From Bacteriovoracaceae bacterium (lineage in GTDB: Bacteria; Bdellovibrionota; Bacteriovoracia; Bacteriovoracales; Bacteriovoracaceae), in assembly GCA_018649885.1 (NCBI GenBank), contig JABIHA010000085.1, positions 100,744 through 164,743 on the forward strand: DNA of 64,000 bases, in the 5' to 3' direction. A program made the position numbers and the translations under genes. Below are positions 34,426 to 44,729 of the stretch, one piece after another; position 1 is the stretch's first letter; every line of letters starts with the position of its first letter. The notes under the pieces were generated by a model. The model was given only the letters and a program-made list of their open reading frames with translations. It was not told the origin of the DNA and did no database searches.

Positions 34426-35861
34426 ACTATATTACCAACTGATGTTAATTTATATTTATTTTGAATGCCTTCATCATTTTCGATCACAAGAGGGGATATC
34501 TGGTAGGCCACACCGACAATGGCATTTCCACCCAGCTTAAGAGCTTTCTCCTTCAATTTAAATGCCAAAATTTGGTAATAGGCCCCAAAATCCTTATCAC
34601 CATCTTCTTTTGCTTCGAGTATCTCAAACTCGCTATGATCAATTACCAGATGCTCAGTGGCCATATCAATATATCTCTCGATTTGGTGGCCTTCCAGCGA
34701 GCTTGTTGAGCTAATAATTATTGAATCGATTCCACTTTTATCATCAGAAAAAGTTGCAGAGTCTTTAGTGTTAGTGAACAGCTGTCTTTTTCCAATAAGG
34801 CCTTTGTTTTCGTCAGAGTAACTCTGGGGTGTATGCAATTCTTCACCGAGTCCCATATGGAGATCGAGATCATACTTTCTTAATTTGTGGGTTAGAACTA
34901 TGGCGTTGAATTCACCAAGCTGTGAAAGAAGGAGTGATCCTCTTTTTAAGCTAGATCTAACTTGTTCATCATTTTCATCTCCTACAAGACCATGTTCTTT
35001 TAGAAGAGAAATGATATTTTCCAAATCTTCAACATATTTTACATTTCTAATGATAATGGAAAAAGGAGGGTTTCCTGGAGCACTGTAATCACCTATGAGA
35101 AGATTATTTGCAAATTCTTTAAGTTCATCAAGGTTTTCTTTTTGAGGCTTTGGTTCAGGGCAAGTTGTGATGATGGGAGTTTTTTCGGCCACTTCACCCC
35201 GCTGCTGATCTTCATCAATTGGTGGAATGGCAATGGCATTTTCCTCAATGCTATAATCATCCTCATCCTCTACTCCTACCTCTATCTCTACCTCAGTCTC
35301 AAGGGCGAACTCTTCAGTCTGCAATTCTTCTTCTGGTATTTCAGGGAACTCAGACTCTTCATTTTCTAGCTCAAATTCCTCTGTATTAGGAAGAATCGAT
35401 TCCTGAGTTTCAAATAACCCTGAATCATCTTCCTCACCTTCATCAACAAATGAATTTAACTCATCACTATCGTCTTCAAAGGAGGGGATTTCAGCAACTT
35501 GTTCATCTGAATCTTCTGACATGGATTCAAAGAATGTTTCATTATCTCCATCCTCTCCAAAGGATAAAGATTCTGAAATATCTTTTTCTTCCGTGGCATC
35601 GCTATCTTGCTCTTCATCACTAAAATGGTTGATGTCAAAATCACCTTCAATAAAAGATTCTGTTTGATCTTCGTTCACAATATCGTCAGAAGTGATATCG
35701 ATTTGTGAATCATCTATGGGAAATTCAGGGGGAGATTCTTCTTCAGCAGAAGTTTGAAAACTGGAATCTAATTCCTCATCTTCTTTCTTACTCGATTCAT
35801 GGAGAAACTCCCCAATATCTTCGAGGCGCGTAAGATCTGACTTGTCTTCATCATCTGACAT
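34413..35861 (-). CDS. Acidic N-terminal protein with a YbjQ-like (UPF0145) C-terminus
   Basis: 482 residues. Residues 1 to about 235 are strongly acidic and low complexity, with Glu/Asp repeats and few hydrophobic residues. A middle domain follows (about 255-330, SIIIRNVKYVEDLENIISLL ... FNAIVLTHKLRKYDLDLHMGLG). The C-terminus (IIISSTSSLEGHQIERYIDMATEH ... AFKLKEKALKLGGNAIVGVAYQI ... TSVGNIVWV) matches the layout of YbjQ/UPF0145, which is built around a beta strand, amphipathic helix and GxNAIVGV strand. No signal peptide, so cytoplasmic. First gene of the pair with glpD, adjacent to secA. Function unknown. Confidence 0.65.
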   Translation of the reverse strand: MSDDEDKSDLTRLEDIGEFLHESSKKEDEELDSSFQTSAEEESPPEFPIDDSQIDITSDDIVNEDQTESFIEGDFDINHFSDEEQDSDATEEKDISESLSFGEDGDNETFFESMSEDSDEQVAEIPSFEDDSDELNSFVDEGEEDDSGLFETQESILPNTEEFELENEESEFPEIPEEELQTEEFALETEVEIEVGVEDEDDYSIEENAIAIPPIDEDQQRGEVAEKTPIITTCPEPKPQKENLDELKEFANNLLIGDYSAPGNPPFSIIIRNVKYVEDLENIISLLKEHGLVGDENDEQVRSSLKRGSLLLSQLGEFNAIVLTHKLRKYDLDLHMGLGEELHTPQSYSDENKGLIGKRQLFTNTKDSATFSDDKSGIDSIIISSTSSLEGHQIERYIDMATEHLVIDHSEFEILEAKEDGDKDFGAYYQILAFKLKEKALKLGGNAIVGVAYQISPLVIENDEGIQNKYKLTSVGNIVWVN

Positions 35862-35875
35862 TGTGCACTTTACCC

Positions 35876-35928
35876 AGTAAGCATTTTAGCAAAATTAGTA
35901 TGTACTACTATTTTACCTCATGCTTACT
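35876..35928. repeat. Long imperfect palindrome between secA and the acidic gene
   Basis: AGTAAGCAT (35876-35884) and ATGCTTACT (35920-35928) are a perfect 9-bp inverted repeat. Inside, AAAATTAGTA and TACTACTATTTT continue the symmetry with gaps. It overlaps the secA stop codon and lies upstream of the acidic protein gene. Possible terminator for secA or regulatory structure. Confidence 0.5.
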
Positions 35929-38479
35929 TACCATGGCAGTGCTTATACTTTTTGCCCGAACCACATGGACATGGCTCATTTCTGCTAACTTTGGTTTGAC
36001 CTCTAGTAACAGGTGCTCTCTTTCCAGAGCCCCTCTGGTCAGCATCTTGGGCCCTTTTGTGGGCATCTAGTTGAGCTTTTAACTCAGCCTCTTGCTGTCT
36101 TTTTAGTTCTTCAAGCTCCTCTTTATTATAGAGTTGTACACTATAGATTTGCTCAACTATTGATCTTTTTACGGCAAGTCTCATATGCTCGAATATTTCA
36201 AAGGCCTCTTTTTTATATTCAGTGAGAGGATCTTTTTGTCCATATGACCGAAGATTTATACCTTCTTTTAAGTGGTCCATATTTTGGAGGTGTTGCTTCC
36301 AATTGGAATCAAAGTTTGAAAGTAAGATTTCTCTAAGTACAAGTTTGACATGATCATCTTCAAACTCTTCAAATTTTGCATCGTATTGATTTCTGGCCAG
36401 GTCAATCATGGCCTTAGCTAGATTTCCTTCAAATTCATTTGATACAAGTTCTGCTGATAAATCTTTTTCAGCGTGGAAAATATTTTTGAAAAGGGGAGTG
36501 ATGTCTGCCCAAGGCCATTCATCAATTGGAACTTTTCCCTCTGGCTTTAAGCTGATAGCTAAGTGATGACAAACATCTTCAACGAAATCAAAAAGAAGTT
36601 CTTGATTTCCTTGGTCACTAATAATCTCTCTTCTGAGTCTATAGATAACTTTTCTTTGCTCATTCATAACATCGTCGTATTCAAGAAGATGCTTTCTGAT
36701 ATCAAAGTTATGGCCTTCAACTTTCTTTTGGGCCTTTGCGATAGCGTTACTTATCATTTTGTGTTCAATGGGCTCGTCTTCTTCCATGCCGAGTTTTTCC
36801 ATTATCCCACTGATACGATCACTTCCAAATATTCTCATCAAATCATCTTCAAGTGAGAGGAAAAATTTTGAAAGACCGGGGTCTCCTTGCCTTCCTGATC
36901 GACCTCTTAGCTGATTGTCAATTCTTCTGGACTCATGTCTTTCAGTTCCAATTATACACAGACCACCAGCTTCAAGAGTTTCCGGTGTGAGCTTAATATC
37001 AGTTCCTCTACCGGCCATATTCGTGGCAATGGTAACCATCCCAGGGTTCCCGGCACCAGCTACAATTTCTGCTTCTCTTTCATGTTGTTTGGCATTTAAA
37101 ACATTGTGAGCAACACCAGCTTTGGTCAAATGTTTGGACAATATTTCACTGGACTCAATTGTGATTGTACCAATTAAAACGGGCTGCTTTCTTTTATTGA
37201 GCTCGGTGATCATTTGAGCAACAGCTTTGTATTTGGCAGTTTTATTTTTATAAACAACATCTGCTTCATCTAATCTTACCATTGGAAGATTTGTAGGAAC
37301 GACTATTACTTCAAGTTTATAAATTTTTCCAAATTCTTCAGCTTCAGTATCAGCAGTACCTGTCATACCTGAAAGCTTTGAATACATTTTAAAATAGTTT
37401 TGGAATGTGATAGAAGCCAGAGTTTGGTTCTCTGAAACAATTTTCACACCTTCTTTTGCTTCTACAGCTTGATGAAGTCCATCAGACCATCTAGAGCCTT
37501 CTTTTAGCCTTCCAGTAAACTCATCAACAATTATGACCTCACCATCTTTCACAACATAATCAGCATCTACTTTAAATAGTGTGTGAGCACGAAGGGCCTG
37601 GTTAATTGCATGTAGCTTGTCGATATTTTTAAGATCGTAAAGATTTTCTATTCCAAGTTGTTTTTGAACCTCTGTAACACCTTCATCTGTAAGGATTGCA
37701 GACCTTGATTTTTCATCAACTGTGTAATGTTTTTCTTTTTCAATTTTAGGAATGATTTTGTTTATGTGACCATAAATACTCGGGTCGCCTTCACTGGGGC
37801 CAGAAATGAGCAGTGGAGTTCTGGCTTCATCAATTAAGATAGAGTCAACCTCATCCACAATACAGTAATGAAATTCTCTTTGAACATAGTCGTCCAAATC
37901 AAACTTCATATTGTCTCTTAGGTAGTCAAAGGCAAATTCATTATTTGTACCGTAGGTAATATCTTTATTGTAATTTTCTTGTCTTTCTTCATCTTCCATA
38001 TTACCCAGGATTACTCCTGTTGTAAGACCTAAGAAGTTATAAAGTTTTCCCATCCATTCGGCATCTCTTTCTGCCAGGTAATCGTTAACTGTAACAAGGT
38101 GAGCACCTCTTCCATCGAGAGCATTGAGATACATTGCAAGTGTTGCAGTTAGGGTTTTTCCCTCACCTGTTTTCATCTCAGCAATTTTGCCATCGTGCAG
38201 GACTATCGCCCCGATTAGTTGAACATCAAAAGGACGAAGACCCAAAACTCGCCAAGAAGCTTCTCTGACTGTGGCAAATGCCTCAGGCAGAATGTCTCCG
38301 TGAGTGGATCCGTTTTCTAACATTTTCCTAAACTTTGGGGTTTGTGCTTGTAGTTCCTCATCACTGAGCTTTTTCATATCAGCTTCGAGGCCATTAATTT
38401 GAGCTACCAAGGGTCTGAGGACCTTAATATCTCTATCTTGTTTTGTGCCAAATATTGAACGAAGGGCCTTGCCTATCAT
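35924..38479 (-). CDS. secA: Preprotein translocase ATPase SecA
   Basis: About 851 residues. ATG 38479 is the start: GGAG is 6 bases upstream and the protein begins MIGKALRSIFG, as in other SecAs; the TTG at 38491 would include the ribosome site in the coding sequence. Walker A EMKTGEGKT, DEVDSILIDEARTPL, and the C-terminal SRNEPCPCGSGKKYKHCHGK zinc motif that binds SecB are present. It drives protein export through SecYEG. Monocistronic on the minus strand, next to the M23 peptidase. Confidence 0.97.
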   Translation of the reverse strand: MIGKALRSIFGTKQDRDIKVLRPLVAQINGLEADMKKLSDEELQAQTPKFRKMLENGSTHGDILPEAFATVREASWRVLGLRPFDVQLIGAIVLHDGKIAEMKTGEGKTLTATLAMYLNALDGRGAHLVTVNDYLAERDAEWMGKLYNFLGLTTGVILGNMEDEERQENYNKDITYGTNNEFAFDYLRDNMKFDLDDYVQREFHYCIVDEVDSILIDEARTPLLISGPSEGDPSIYGHINKIIPKIEKEKHYTVDEKSRSAILTDEGVTEVQKQLGIENLYDLKNIDKLHAINQALRAHTLFKVDADYVVKDGEVIIVDEFTGRLKEGSRWSDGLHQAVEAKEGVKIVSENQTLASITFQNYFKMYSKLSGMTGTADTEAEEFGKIYKLEVIVVPTNLPMVRLDEADVVYKNKTAKYKAVAQMITELNKRKQPVLIGTITIESSEILSKHLTKAGVAHNVLNAKQHEREAEIVAGAGNPGMVTIATNMAGRGTDIKLTPETLEAGGLCIIGTERHESRRIDNQLRGRSGRQGDPGLSKFFLSLEDDLMRIFGSDRISGIMEKLGMEEDEPIEHKMISNAIAKAQKKVEGHNFDIRKHLLEYDDVMNEQRKVIYRLRREIISDQGNQELLFDFVEDVCHHLAISLKPEGKVPIDEWPWADITPLFKNIFHAEKDLSAELVSNEFEGNLAKAMIDLARNQYDAKFEEFEDDHVKLVLREILLSNFDSNWKQHLQNMDHLKEGINLRSYGQKDPLTEYKKEAFEIFEHMRLAVKRSIVEQIYSVQLYNKEELEELKRQQEAELKAQLDAHKRAQDADQRGSGKRAPVTRGQTKVSRNEPCPCGSGKKYKHCHGK

Positions 38480-38620
38480 CGCTTTCTCCAAAAAAAATGG
38501 GTTTGAGATTCCTTATATTTTACCGCTACGCAGTTGTGGAGGTAACAGGAGTATTATGCCACATTTAATAGAGTTTAAAAATAGTAAAACACTAAGTCAT
38601 CACACTCGAACAAATTTCAT

Positions 38621-39736
38621 TTAATCTAGGACGTAGTAGAGAGGATCAACCGCCACTCCGTTAACCCTTACTTCATAGTGGAGGTGGGGAGCAGTTGAGT
38701 AGCCAGTATTTCCAACTTGAGCGATGGAATCACCGCGTTGAACAAGTTCTCCATTTTTTACGATCAGTTTTTTTGCGTGGGCGTAGATTGTTTCCAGACC
38801 GTAACCATGATCAAGTTGGATATAGTTGCCCAGTCCCATCCGGTGTCCAGAAAAGGTCACAATTCCATCTGCTGCAGCTATTATAGTCGTTCCCAGCCTT
38901 GCTCCCACATCGAGCCCTTCATGAAATTTACGCCGCCCAGATATGGGGCTTTTTCTTGGGCCATAATAGCTAGTAATCCAGCCATTCGTGGGAAGTATTG
39001 TAGGAGTCGATTTCAAGAAGGATTCTCTATCGAGTAGGTATTGATCGAGGTCATTCATCCTAATTTCAAGGTCAGTTAAAAAACTGTTCATTAAGGAGTA
39101 CTTAAAGTCGAAGCTGGCAAATTGTTGAGATAGCGCAAAGGATCTTTTGAATAAATCAGACCATTTTTTTGTGTAAGCATAACTACTTTGAATTCCCAGA
39201 ATACCTGCCATTTTTTGGTCGTAGAGATTTTTCAGCTGGAGGTACTTTGGATCAGTAGTAAAATTGTCAAAATTCTTTTTGAATTCAATTGGTTCGGGGG
39301 AAATTGAAGATGTGGATCTTCCACTTTCTTTTGAACCTTGTTTTTTTTCTTTTTTATTGGGCGTTTCTTTTTCTGTGCCTTGCTCTATGGACTTGGAGTA
39401 GGGGCTCTCATCTGATAGATCTACGTTTTCAACCCCTGCAATGATTCGAAGTTTTTTCTCTAATGTGTTGATTCTTTGAAGGTCACTGGAAAAGGAGTTC
39501 AGCTTCATTTGAAATTGTTGAACTTGCTCTCGCAACTGCCGGTTTTCCGCCGATAGGTGTTTGTTTTGGTAAACTTGCCCGATCACATTCCAATAGTCAT
39601 AGGCCAAAATGCCTGTGATGAATATGCCAAAAACAAAAATCGTTGTAACAGCTCGGACAATAATTCTAGGAATCCTAAAGGTTTTTACGCTTTTTTCTCG
39701 CTCCGGAATAATCATAATTGTGTAATAGCGATCCAA
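38621..39736 (-). CDS. Membrane-anchored M23 (LytM/EnvC-like) metallopeptidase
   Basis: About 371 residues. TTG at 39736 is chosen because AAGGAG lies 8 bases upstream; the frame opens earlier at 39781. After a cytoplasmic start (DRYYTIMIIPEREKS) there is one membrane segment (VRAVTTIFVFGIFITGILAY), then a coiled-coil region (AENRQLREQVQQFQMKLNSF) and a C-terminal M23 domain with HEGLDVGA, YAHAKKL and HLHYEVRVNGVAVDPL, i.e. complete zinc and active-site ligands. Likely a peptidoglycan endopeptidase or division-linked amidase activator facing the periplasm. Transcribed toward secA but separated from it by about 140 bp. Confidence 0.9.
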   Translation of the reverse strand: MDRYYTIMIIPEREKSVKTFRIPRIIVRAVTTIFVFGIFITGILAYDYWNVIGQVYQNKHLSAENRQLREQVQQFQMKLNSFSSDLQRINTLEKKLRIIAGVENVDLSDESPYSKSIEQGTEKETPNKKEKKQGSKESGRSTSSISPEPIEFKKNFDNFTTDPKYLQLKNLYDQKMAGILGIQSSYAYTKKWSDLFKRSFALSQQFASFDFKYSLMNSFLTDLEIRMNDLDQYLLDRESFLKSTPTILPTNGWITSYYGPRKSPISGRRKFHEGLDVGARLGTTIIAAADGIVTFSGHRMGLGNYIQLDHGYGLETIYAHAKKLIVKNGELVQRGDSIAQVGNTGYSTAPHLHYEVRVNGVAVDPLYYVLD

Positions 39737-39971
39737 ATCTATATCTCCTTGAGAGGATTCAAACGAGTAATTTTTATACAATTAGTCTACTCCGGCCATC
39801 TCCATTTTCCAATTGAGTTAGCGTGAATAGAGACACTTTGATCCCGCCCAGATGTAAGGGCCAATAATTTCTTACAATGAGCGTTATTTTGCTGTTTTTT
39901 TAAGGCCTTGCCCCCTTTAAGTTAAAAATTCGTGTAGGTTGTCCCCAAGCTTGCGATCCGGGAGGGAGAGA

Positions 39972-40529
39972 ATGAGAGCAAAAAATCTATTGCATGGTTT
40001 ACTATTTATTTCTTTTTTAATGAGTAGTTTATCACTAGCATCCGTGGTCGATTTAAAGAAAACTGCAGCAGCCGGAAGTGGTTGCAAAAACGGCAATGTT
40101 TATCTTGAGAAGACTTCTGACGGGGCCCAAATTTATTTCAATGATCTTTTTATTCAGGTCCAGGACAGCCCAAGGTCACTCATTAGGAAAAACTGTAATT
40201 TGGCCATTCCTATTAGCTTGCCAGCTGGAAAGCTATTAGTTGTTGATGATGTTACTTTGATTGGAATTAGCTATCTTGGGCAAAGCGCCAGCTCGAAAAT
40301 TACCACAGAGACCTTTTTTAGTGGGGGAACGGGACAAAAACTTACGGTGGGTAATGCAAAGCCAGGTCTCAAATTTAATTATCTAACTCAGCCAGATACA
40401 CTTATTTCAGGCTGTGGGCAGGATACACTACTGAGAACAAGGGCCACGGCACTTCTTAAGCCAAAACTTGGCTATAATTTACTTTATCTTTCTAAGCTAA
40501 AACTTAATTATCATTTGGAAGACTGTTAA
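39972..40529 (+). CDS. Exported DUF4360-like protein
   Basis: ATG 39972 is the start: GGAGGGAG lies 4 bases upstream and a signal peptide follows (MRAKNLLHGLLFISFLMSSLSLA). 185 residues. The mature sequence has AGSGCKNGNVYLE, RKNCNLAIPISLPAGKLL and ISYLGQ, the cysteine and strand pattern of DUF4360 secreted proteins, a family with no known function. Ends in a paired cysteine (LEDC). Convergent with the PP2C gene across a likely bidirectional terminator. Confidence 0.65.
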   Translation: MRAKNLLHGLLFISFLMSSLSLASVVDLKKTAAAGSGCKNGNVYLEKTSDGAQIYFNDLFIQVQDSPRSLIRKNCNLAIPISLPAGKLLVVDDVTLIGISYLGQSASSKITTETFFSGGTGQKLTVGNAKPGLKFNYLTQPDTLISGCGQDTLLRTRATALLKPKLGYNLLYLSKLKLNYHLEDC

Positions 40530-40553
40530 TTTAGAAAAGACGATAGACTTGGT

Positions 40554-40590
40554 TGCAGAGGCCTTTGTAAAATAGGCCTTTGCAACTTTA
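40554..40590. terminator. Bidirectional terminator-like hairpin between convergent genes
   Basis: TTGCAGAGGCC (40554-40564) pairs with GGCCTTTGCAA (40576-40586) including one G-U, with an 11-base loop. It lies between the DUF4360-like gene and the convergent PP2C gene, whose stop is at 40588. The T-run after it is short (CTTTATTT), so efficiency may be modest. Confidence 0.6.
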
Positions 40591-41331
40591 TTTAGCAACC
40601 GTAACAATCACACTGATATTGTCGTTCCCACCATTTTCATTTGCTTGAGTAACTAGCTCTTCTACAGCGGCATCCACGTTTTCTTGCTTAGCAATTGAGG
40701 GGTCAGGGAGGTGCTTCGAAATGATGTGTAGTATATCTGGATCACTGACATATCCGTGTAATCCATCAGAGCAGATCATAAAAATATCATTTTTGTGGAC
40801 TTTGAAGTTAAAAATGTCGCAGTCTACCTCGGGTTCGAAGCCAACTGTCCTTATTAAGACGTTTTTTTGCTTATCTTCAGCAGCTTCCTCTCTTGTATAG
40901 ATTCCAAGATTTAATTTTTCTTGAACAAGTGAGTGATCTTTAGATAGTTGAAACAGTGAGTCTTGGTTTATCAAGTAGGCCCTAGAGTCGCCAATATTGA
41001 AAACGTAGAGGTGGCTTTCATAGTAGTGATAACCGACTAGGGTGGTCCCCATTCCCTTTAATTCTTCTTCATCCTGAGACTTTTGGTAGATTGTTCCATT
41101 AGTTTGTTTGAAGGAATTCCTGATACATTTTGTGATTTCCTCACTTTTGAACTCTTCAAATGCCTGGGGAAATACTTTGACTGCCATTTGGGAGGCAATG
41201 TCACCGCCGTTGTGACCGCCCATTCCGTCTGCGACTATAAAAAGAAGCTCATCAGGTCCAATATAAATTGAATCTTGGTTGGTCTTTCTTTTTCTGCCAA
41301 TATCAGTTTTTCCGCTATAGATAATTCCCAT
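40588..41331 (-). CDS. PP2C-family Ser/Thr protein phosphatase
   Basis: 247 residues. Metal-binding and catalytic motifs are intact: KRKTNQDS, VADGMGGHNGGDIAS, NIGDSRAYLI, MICSDGLHGYVSD, and GGNDNISVIV. It dephosphorylates Ser/Thr-phosphorylated proteins using Mn/Mg. It is divergent from prkA, sharing a 204-bp region, which suggests it may oppose the PrkA kinase. A weak AAG-rich ribosome site is present. Confidence 0.92.
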   Translation of the reverse strand: MGIIYSGKTDIGRKRKTNQDSIYIGPDELLFIVADGMGGHNGGDIASQMAVKVFPQAFEEFKSEEITKCIRNSFKQTNGTIYQKSQDEEELKGMGTTLVGYHYYESHLYVFNIGDSRAYLINQDSLFQLSKDHSLVQEKLNLGIYTREEAAEDKQKNVLIRTVGFEPEVDCDIFNFKVHKNDIFMICSDGLHGYVSDPDILHIISKHLPDPSIAKQENVDAAVEELVTQANENGGNDNISVIVTVAK

Positions 41332-41535
41332 AAATACATCTTAAGGGTGCAGCGGTTTTATTTCAAAGGGTTTATTTCAGTGGGGTATATAGTTGAGCTA
41401 ACTACTCGGGTCAATGCGGAAAGTTCTTCACCCTAAATCTTCTCTTTATGGTGTGTACGTCTAAGAATATAATGATTAGGATGGGTTACCAGTAAAATGC
41501 TGGGCCTAAGAGTTCACCATTGAAGGAGAGAAAAA

Positions 41536-43599
41536 ATGGCAAAGATAGATGTCTCTGAGTTTATTGAGAGTAATTATAAAAGAAATGATTTTTCTCATCT
41601 TCATTGGACGGGATCATTTCAAGATTATGTAAATATTGTTTCTGAACATCCAAAAGTTGCAAGAAATGCATTTCAAAGAATTCACGATATGATTTTTACT
41701 TTCGGGATAGAGAAATACAGCGAGTACAAAAAAGAAATTACACGCTATCACTTTTTTAGTGATCCCTTTGAAAAGGGAAAGGATGCAATCTTTGGTATAG
41801 ATGTGCATTTAATGAAGCTAGTAAACTTTTTTAAATCCGCAGCTGCTGGATATGGTACAGAAAAAAGAGTTCTTCTTCTTCATGGTCCTGTAGGCTCGGC
41901 GAAATCTTCAATTGCAAGATTAATGAAAAAAGGTCTTGAGCATTATTCTAAAACAGATGACGGAGCGCTCTACACTTTTGAGTGGGTTGATGAGGAAGAA
42001 TCTGAAATCTTAGGCGGGGCCAAATTATTTTCTTCCCCTATGCATGAAGATCCTTTGAAGTTAGTGCCAACAGAAGTACGAGCAGAATTTTTGACAGAGT
42101 TAAATAAAGGGCGTGCTGATGGAGAAAGGAAAATCGATATTAAAGGAGAGTTGAATCCTGCTTGTCGATATATTTTTGAACAATATATGCTTAAGTACGA
42201 TGGTGATTGGAATGTCATGATCAAAAATCATGTGCGTATCAAAAGACTTATACTTTCTGAAAAAGATAGAATTGGTATTGGAACCTTCCAACCTAAAGAT
42301 GAGAAAAACCAAGACTCAACAGAGTTAACCGGTGATATTAATTACAGAAAAATCGCCAAGTATGGTTCTGACTCCGATCCGAGAGCATTTAACTTTGATG
42401 GTGAATTTAATATTGCAAACCGTGGGATTGTAGAATTTATTGAGATGCTCAAATTAGATGTGGCCTTTCTTTACGATCTTTTAGGAGCTTCCCAAGAGCA
42501 GAGTATTAAGCCCAAGAAATTTGCCCAAACTCATATTGATGAAGTGATACTAGGCCACACTAATGAGCCTGAATTTAGGAAACTTCAAAATAATGAATTT
42601 ATGGAAGCCTTGAGGGATAGAACGGTTAAAATCGATGTTCCTTACATCACAAGGCTTGATCAAGAAGTGAAGATTTACCAAAAAGATTTTAATGCAGATA
42701 AAATCCCTCATGTTCATATTGCTCCCCATACGCTTGAGATGGGCTCCCTTTGGGCCATTTTAACAAGAATGGAAGAGCCAAAAAAATCTGACCTGACAAA
42801 ACTTCAAAAACTTAAGCTCTATAATGGCAAAACTCTTCCAGGCTATAGCGAAGACAATGTCAAAGAGCTTAGGAAAGAAGCTGTGAGAGAGGGACTTGAG
42901 GGAATATCTCCAAGATATATTCAAGACAAAATCTCAAACGCCCTAGTTAAAAATGCTCACCACGGATGTTTGAACCCATTTATGGTCTTTAATGAATTGG
43001 AGTCTGGCTTAAAACATCACGCTCTTATTAACAACACCGAAATGTATGATAAATACAAAGAAATGCTTGTAGTTTCACGGCAAGAGTATGAAGACATCGT
43101 CAAAAATGATGTTCAAAAGGCCATCAGTGTTGATGAAAATGCCATTCAAACACTTTGTGCAAATTACATTGATAACGTGAAGGCCTATATTCAAAAAGAA
43201 AAAGTAAGAAATAAATACTCAAATCGATTGGAAGAATCTGATGAGAGATTTATGCGCTCAATTGAAGAAAAAATTGATATCCCAGAAAGTCGAAAAGATG
43301 ATTTTAGACGGGAAATCATGAATTACATTGGAGCTCTTGCCATTGAAGGTAAGCAATTTGATTATAGAAAAAATGAAAGGCTGCACAGAGCACTTGAGCT
43401 TAAACTTTTCGAAGATCAAAAAGATACTATTAAACTCACAACTATTATTTCGAATGTCGTCGATAAGGCCACACAAGAGAAGATAGAAGTGGTCAAAACA
43501 AGACTGATTAAGAATTTTGCCTATTGTGAAATTTGTGCAACAGATGCTCTCAATTATGTTGCTTCAATTTTTGCAAAGGGTGACAGCGCCAAGTCTTAG
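41536..43599 (+). CDS. prkA: PrkA serine protein kinase
   Basis: 687 residues, full length. The AAA+ half carries Walker A GPVGSAKS (about 117-124) and the C-terminal kinase-like half is helical. Homologues in E. coli and B. subtilis (YeaG/PrkA) act in nutrient stress or sporulation. GAAGGAG precedes the ATG. First of three genes with YeaH and SpoVR, spaced by 8 bp. Function in a non-sporulator is stress or starvation adaptation by analogy. Confidence 0.95.
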   Translation: MAKIDVSEFIESNYKRNDFSHLHWTGSFQDYVNIVSEHPKVARNAFQRIHDMIFTFGIEKYSEYKKEITRYHFFSDPFEKGKDAIFGIDVHLMKLVNFFKSAAAGYGTEKRVLLLHGPVGSAKSSIARLMKKGLEHYSKTDDGALYTFEWVDEEESEILGGAKLFSSPMHEDPLKLVPTEVRAEFLTELNKGRADGERKIDIKGELNPACRYIFEQYMLKYDGDWNVMIKNHVRIKRLILSEKDRIGIGTFQPKDEKNQDSTELTGDINYRKIAKYGSDSDPRAFNFDGEFNIANRGIVEFIEMLKLDVAFLYDLLGASQEQSIKPKKFAQTHIDEVILGHTNEPEFRKLQNNEFMEALRDRTVKIDVPYITRLDQEVKIYQKDFNADKIPHVHIAPHTLEMGSLWAILTRMEEPKKSDLTKLQKLKLYNGKTLPGYSEDNVKELRKEAVREGLEGISPRYIQDKISNALVKNAHHGCLNPFMVFNELESGLKHHALINNTEMYDKYKEMLVVSRQEYEDIVKNDVQKAISVDENAIQTLCANYIDNVKAYIQKEKVRNKYSNRLEESDERFMRSIEEKIDIPESRKDDFRREIMNYIGALAIEGKQFDYRKNERLHRALELKLFEDQKDTIKLTTIISNVVDKATQEKIEVVKTRLIKNFAYCEICATDALNYVASIFAKGDSAKS

Positions 43600-43607
43600 G
43601 GAGGAGT

Positions 43608-44729
43608 ATGGATCATCCTATAAAAAGGGACCATTCACGATTTCGAAAGATTGTTAAAGGTAAGATTCGAGATAATCTTAGGAAATATGTTTCTGAAGGT
43701 GAAATGCAAGCACCTAAAGGCAAAGATGTTTTCAGAATCCCCATGCCACAAATTGAAACACCTAAATTCAAATTCGGTGATAAATCTCAAGGTGGGATGG
43801 GGCAAGGCGATGGTCAGGCCGGAGATCCTGTTGATGGACAAGGTCAAGATGGTGAAGGCCCTGGAGAGGGTAAAGAAGCTGGATCTGATGAAGGTTCAAA
43901 AGAACTTGAAGTAGAGCTGACGCTTGATGAACTGGCCCAGATTTTAGGTGAAGAACTTGAACTTCCCAATATTGAACCCAAAGGCAAAAAATCAATTCAG
44001 TCACAAACAGAGAGATATACCTCAATTGGCACCGTTGGTCCTGATTCACTTAAGCATTTTAAAAGGACTTACAGAGAGGCCTTGAAAAGGCAGGTCGCCA
44101 TTGGGTCGTATGATCCTGATAATCCTATTATCATTCCTATCCGTTCCGATTATAGGTTTAGGTCCGCTGACGTAAAAACAGAATATGAAAATTCTGCAGT
44201 GGTTATCTATATGATGGATGTTTCTGGCTCTATGGGTGATGAACAAAAAGAAATTGTTAGGACCGAGAGTTTTTGGATTAATTTATGGCTTCGAAGCCAG
44301 TATAAATCAATTGAAATGCGATATATTATTCACGATGCTACCGCCAAAGAAGTTGATGAAGAAGTATTCTTTAAAACGAGAGAGAGTGGTGGAACATTAA
44401 TTTCTTCTGCTTATCACTTGTGTAAAGAAATAATAGAGGCAGATTATAACCCTGCTGAATGGAATATTTATCCTTTTCATTTTTCAGATGGAGACAACTG
44501 GTCTAGTGATGACACCAAAGTTTGTCTGGAATTATTAGATAATGTTATTCTTCCTTCTAGTAATGTTTTTTGCTATGGCCAAGTTGAAAGTCGATATGGG
44601 TCAGGTCAGTTTTTTAAAGACCTACACGGTAAATACGGCAAGGAAGCAGATAGTGTTATTCTAAGTAAAATAAAAAATCGTGATGGCATCTTAGATTCTA
44701 TCAAAGACTTTTTGGGGAAAGGAAAATGA
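43608..44729 (+). CDS. YeaH/YhbH family protein (DUF444), VWA-like
   Basis: 373 residues. N-terminal [17 protein letters not shown] matches YeaH/YhbH. A Gly/Asp/Glu-rich stretch occupies about 60-100, and a MIDAS-like MDVSGSMG (DxSxS) lies about 205-212. YeaH is the invariable partner of PrkA in the stress operon. RBS GGGAGGAG just before ATG. It overlaps the spoVR start by 4 bp. Confidence 0.93.
   Translation: MDHPIKRDHSRFRKIVKGKIRDNLRKYVSEGEMQAPKGKDVFRIPMPQIETPKFKFGDKSQGGMGQGDGQAGDPVDGQGQDGEGPGEGKEAGSDEGSKELEVELTLDELAQILGEELELPNIEPKGKKSIQSQTERYTSIGTVGPDSLKHFKRTYREALKRQVAIGSYDPDNPIIIPIRSDYRFRSADVKTEYENSAVVIYMMDVSGSMGDEQKEIVRTESFWINLWLRSQYKSIEMRYIIHDATAKEVDEEVFFKTRESGGTLISSAYHLCKEIIEADYNPAEWNIYPFHFSDGDNWSSDDTKVCLELLDNVILPSSNVFCYGQVESRYGSGQFFKDLHGKYGKEADSVILSKIKNRDGILDSIKDFLGKGK

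Noticed and set aside
35260-35780. Repeated acidic-codon pattern resembling tandem repeats
   Set aside because: The units are irregular and follow low-complexity Glu/Asp coding in the acidic protein rather than a true tandem repeat.
43768-44049. 93-residue minus-strand frame in the yeaH gene
   Set aside because: It is produced by the Gly/Asp-rich low-complexity part of YeaH read in reverse.
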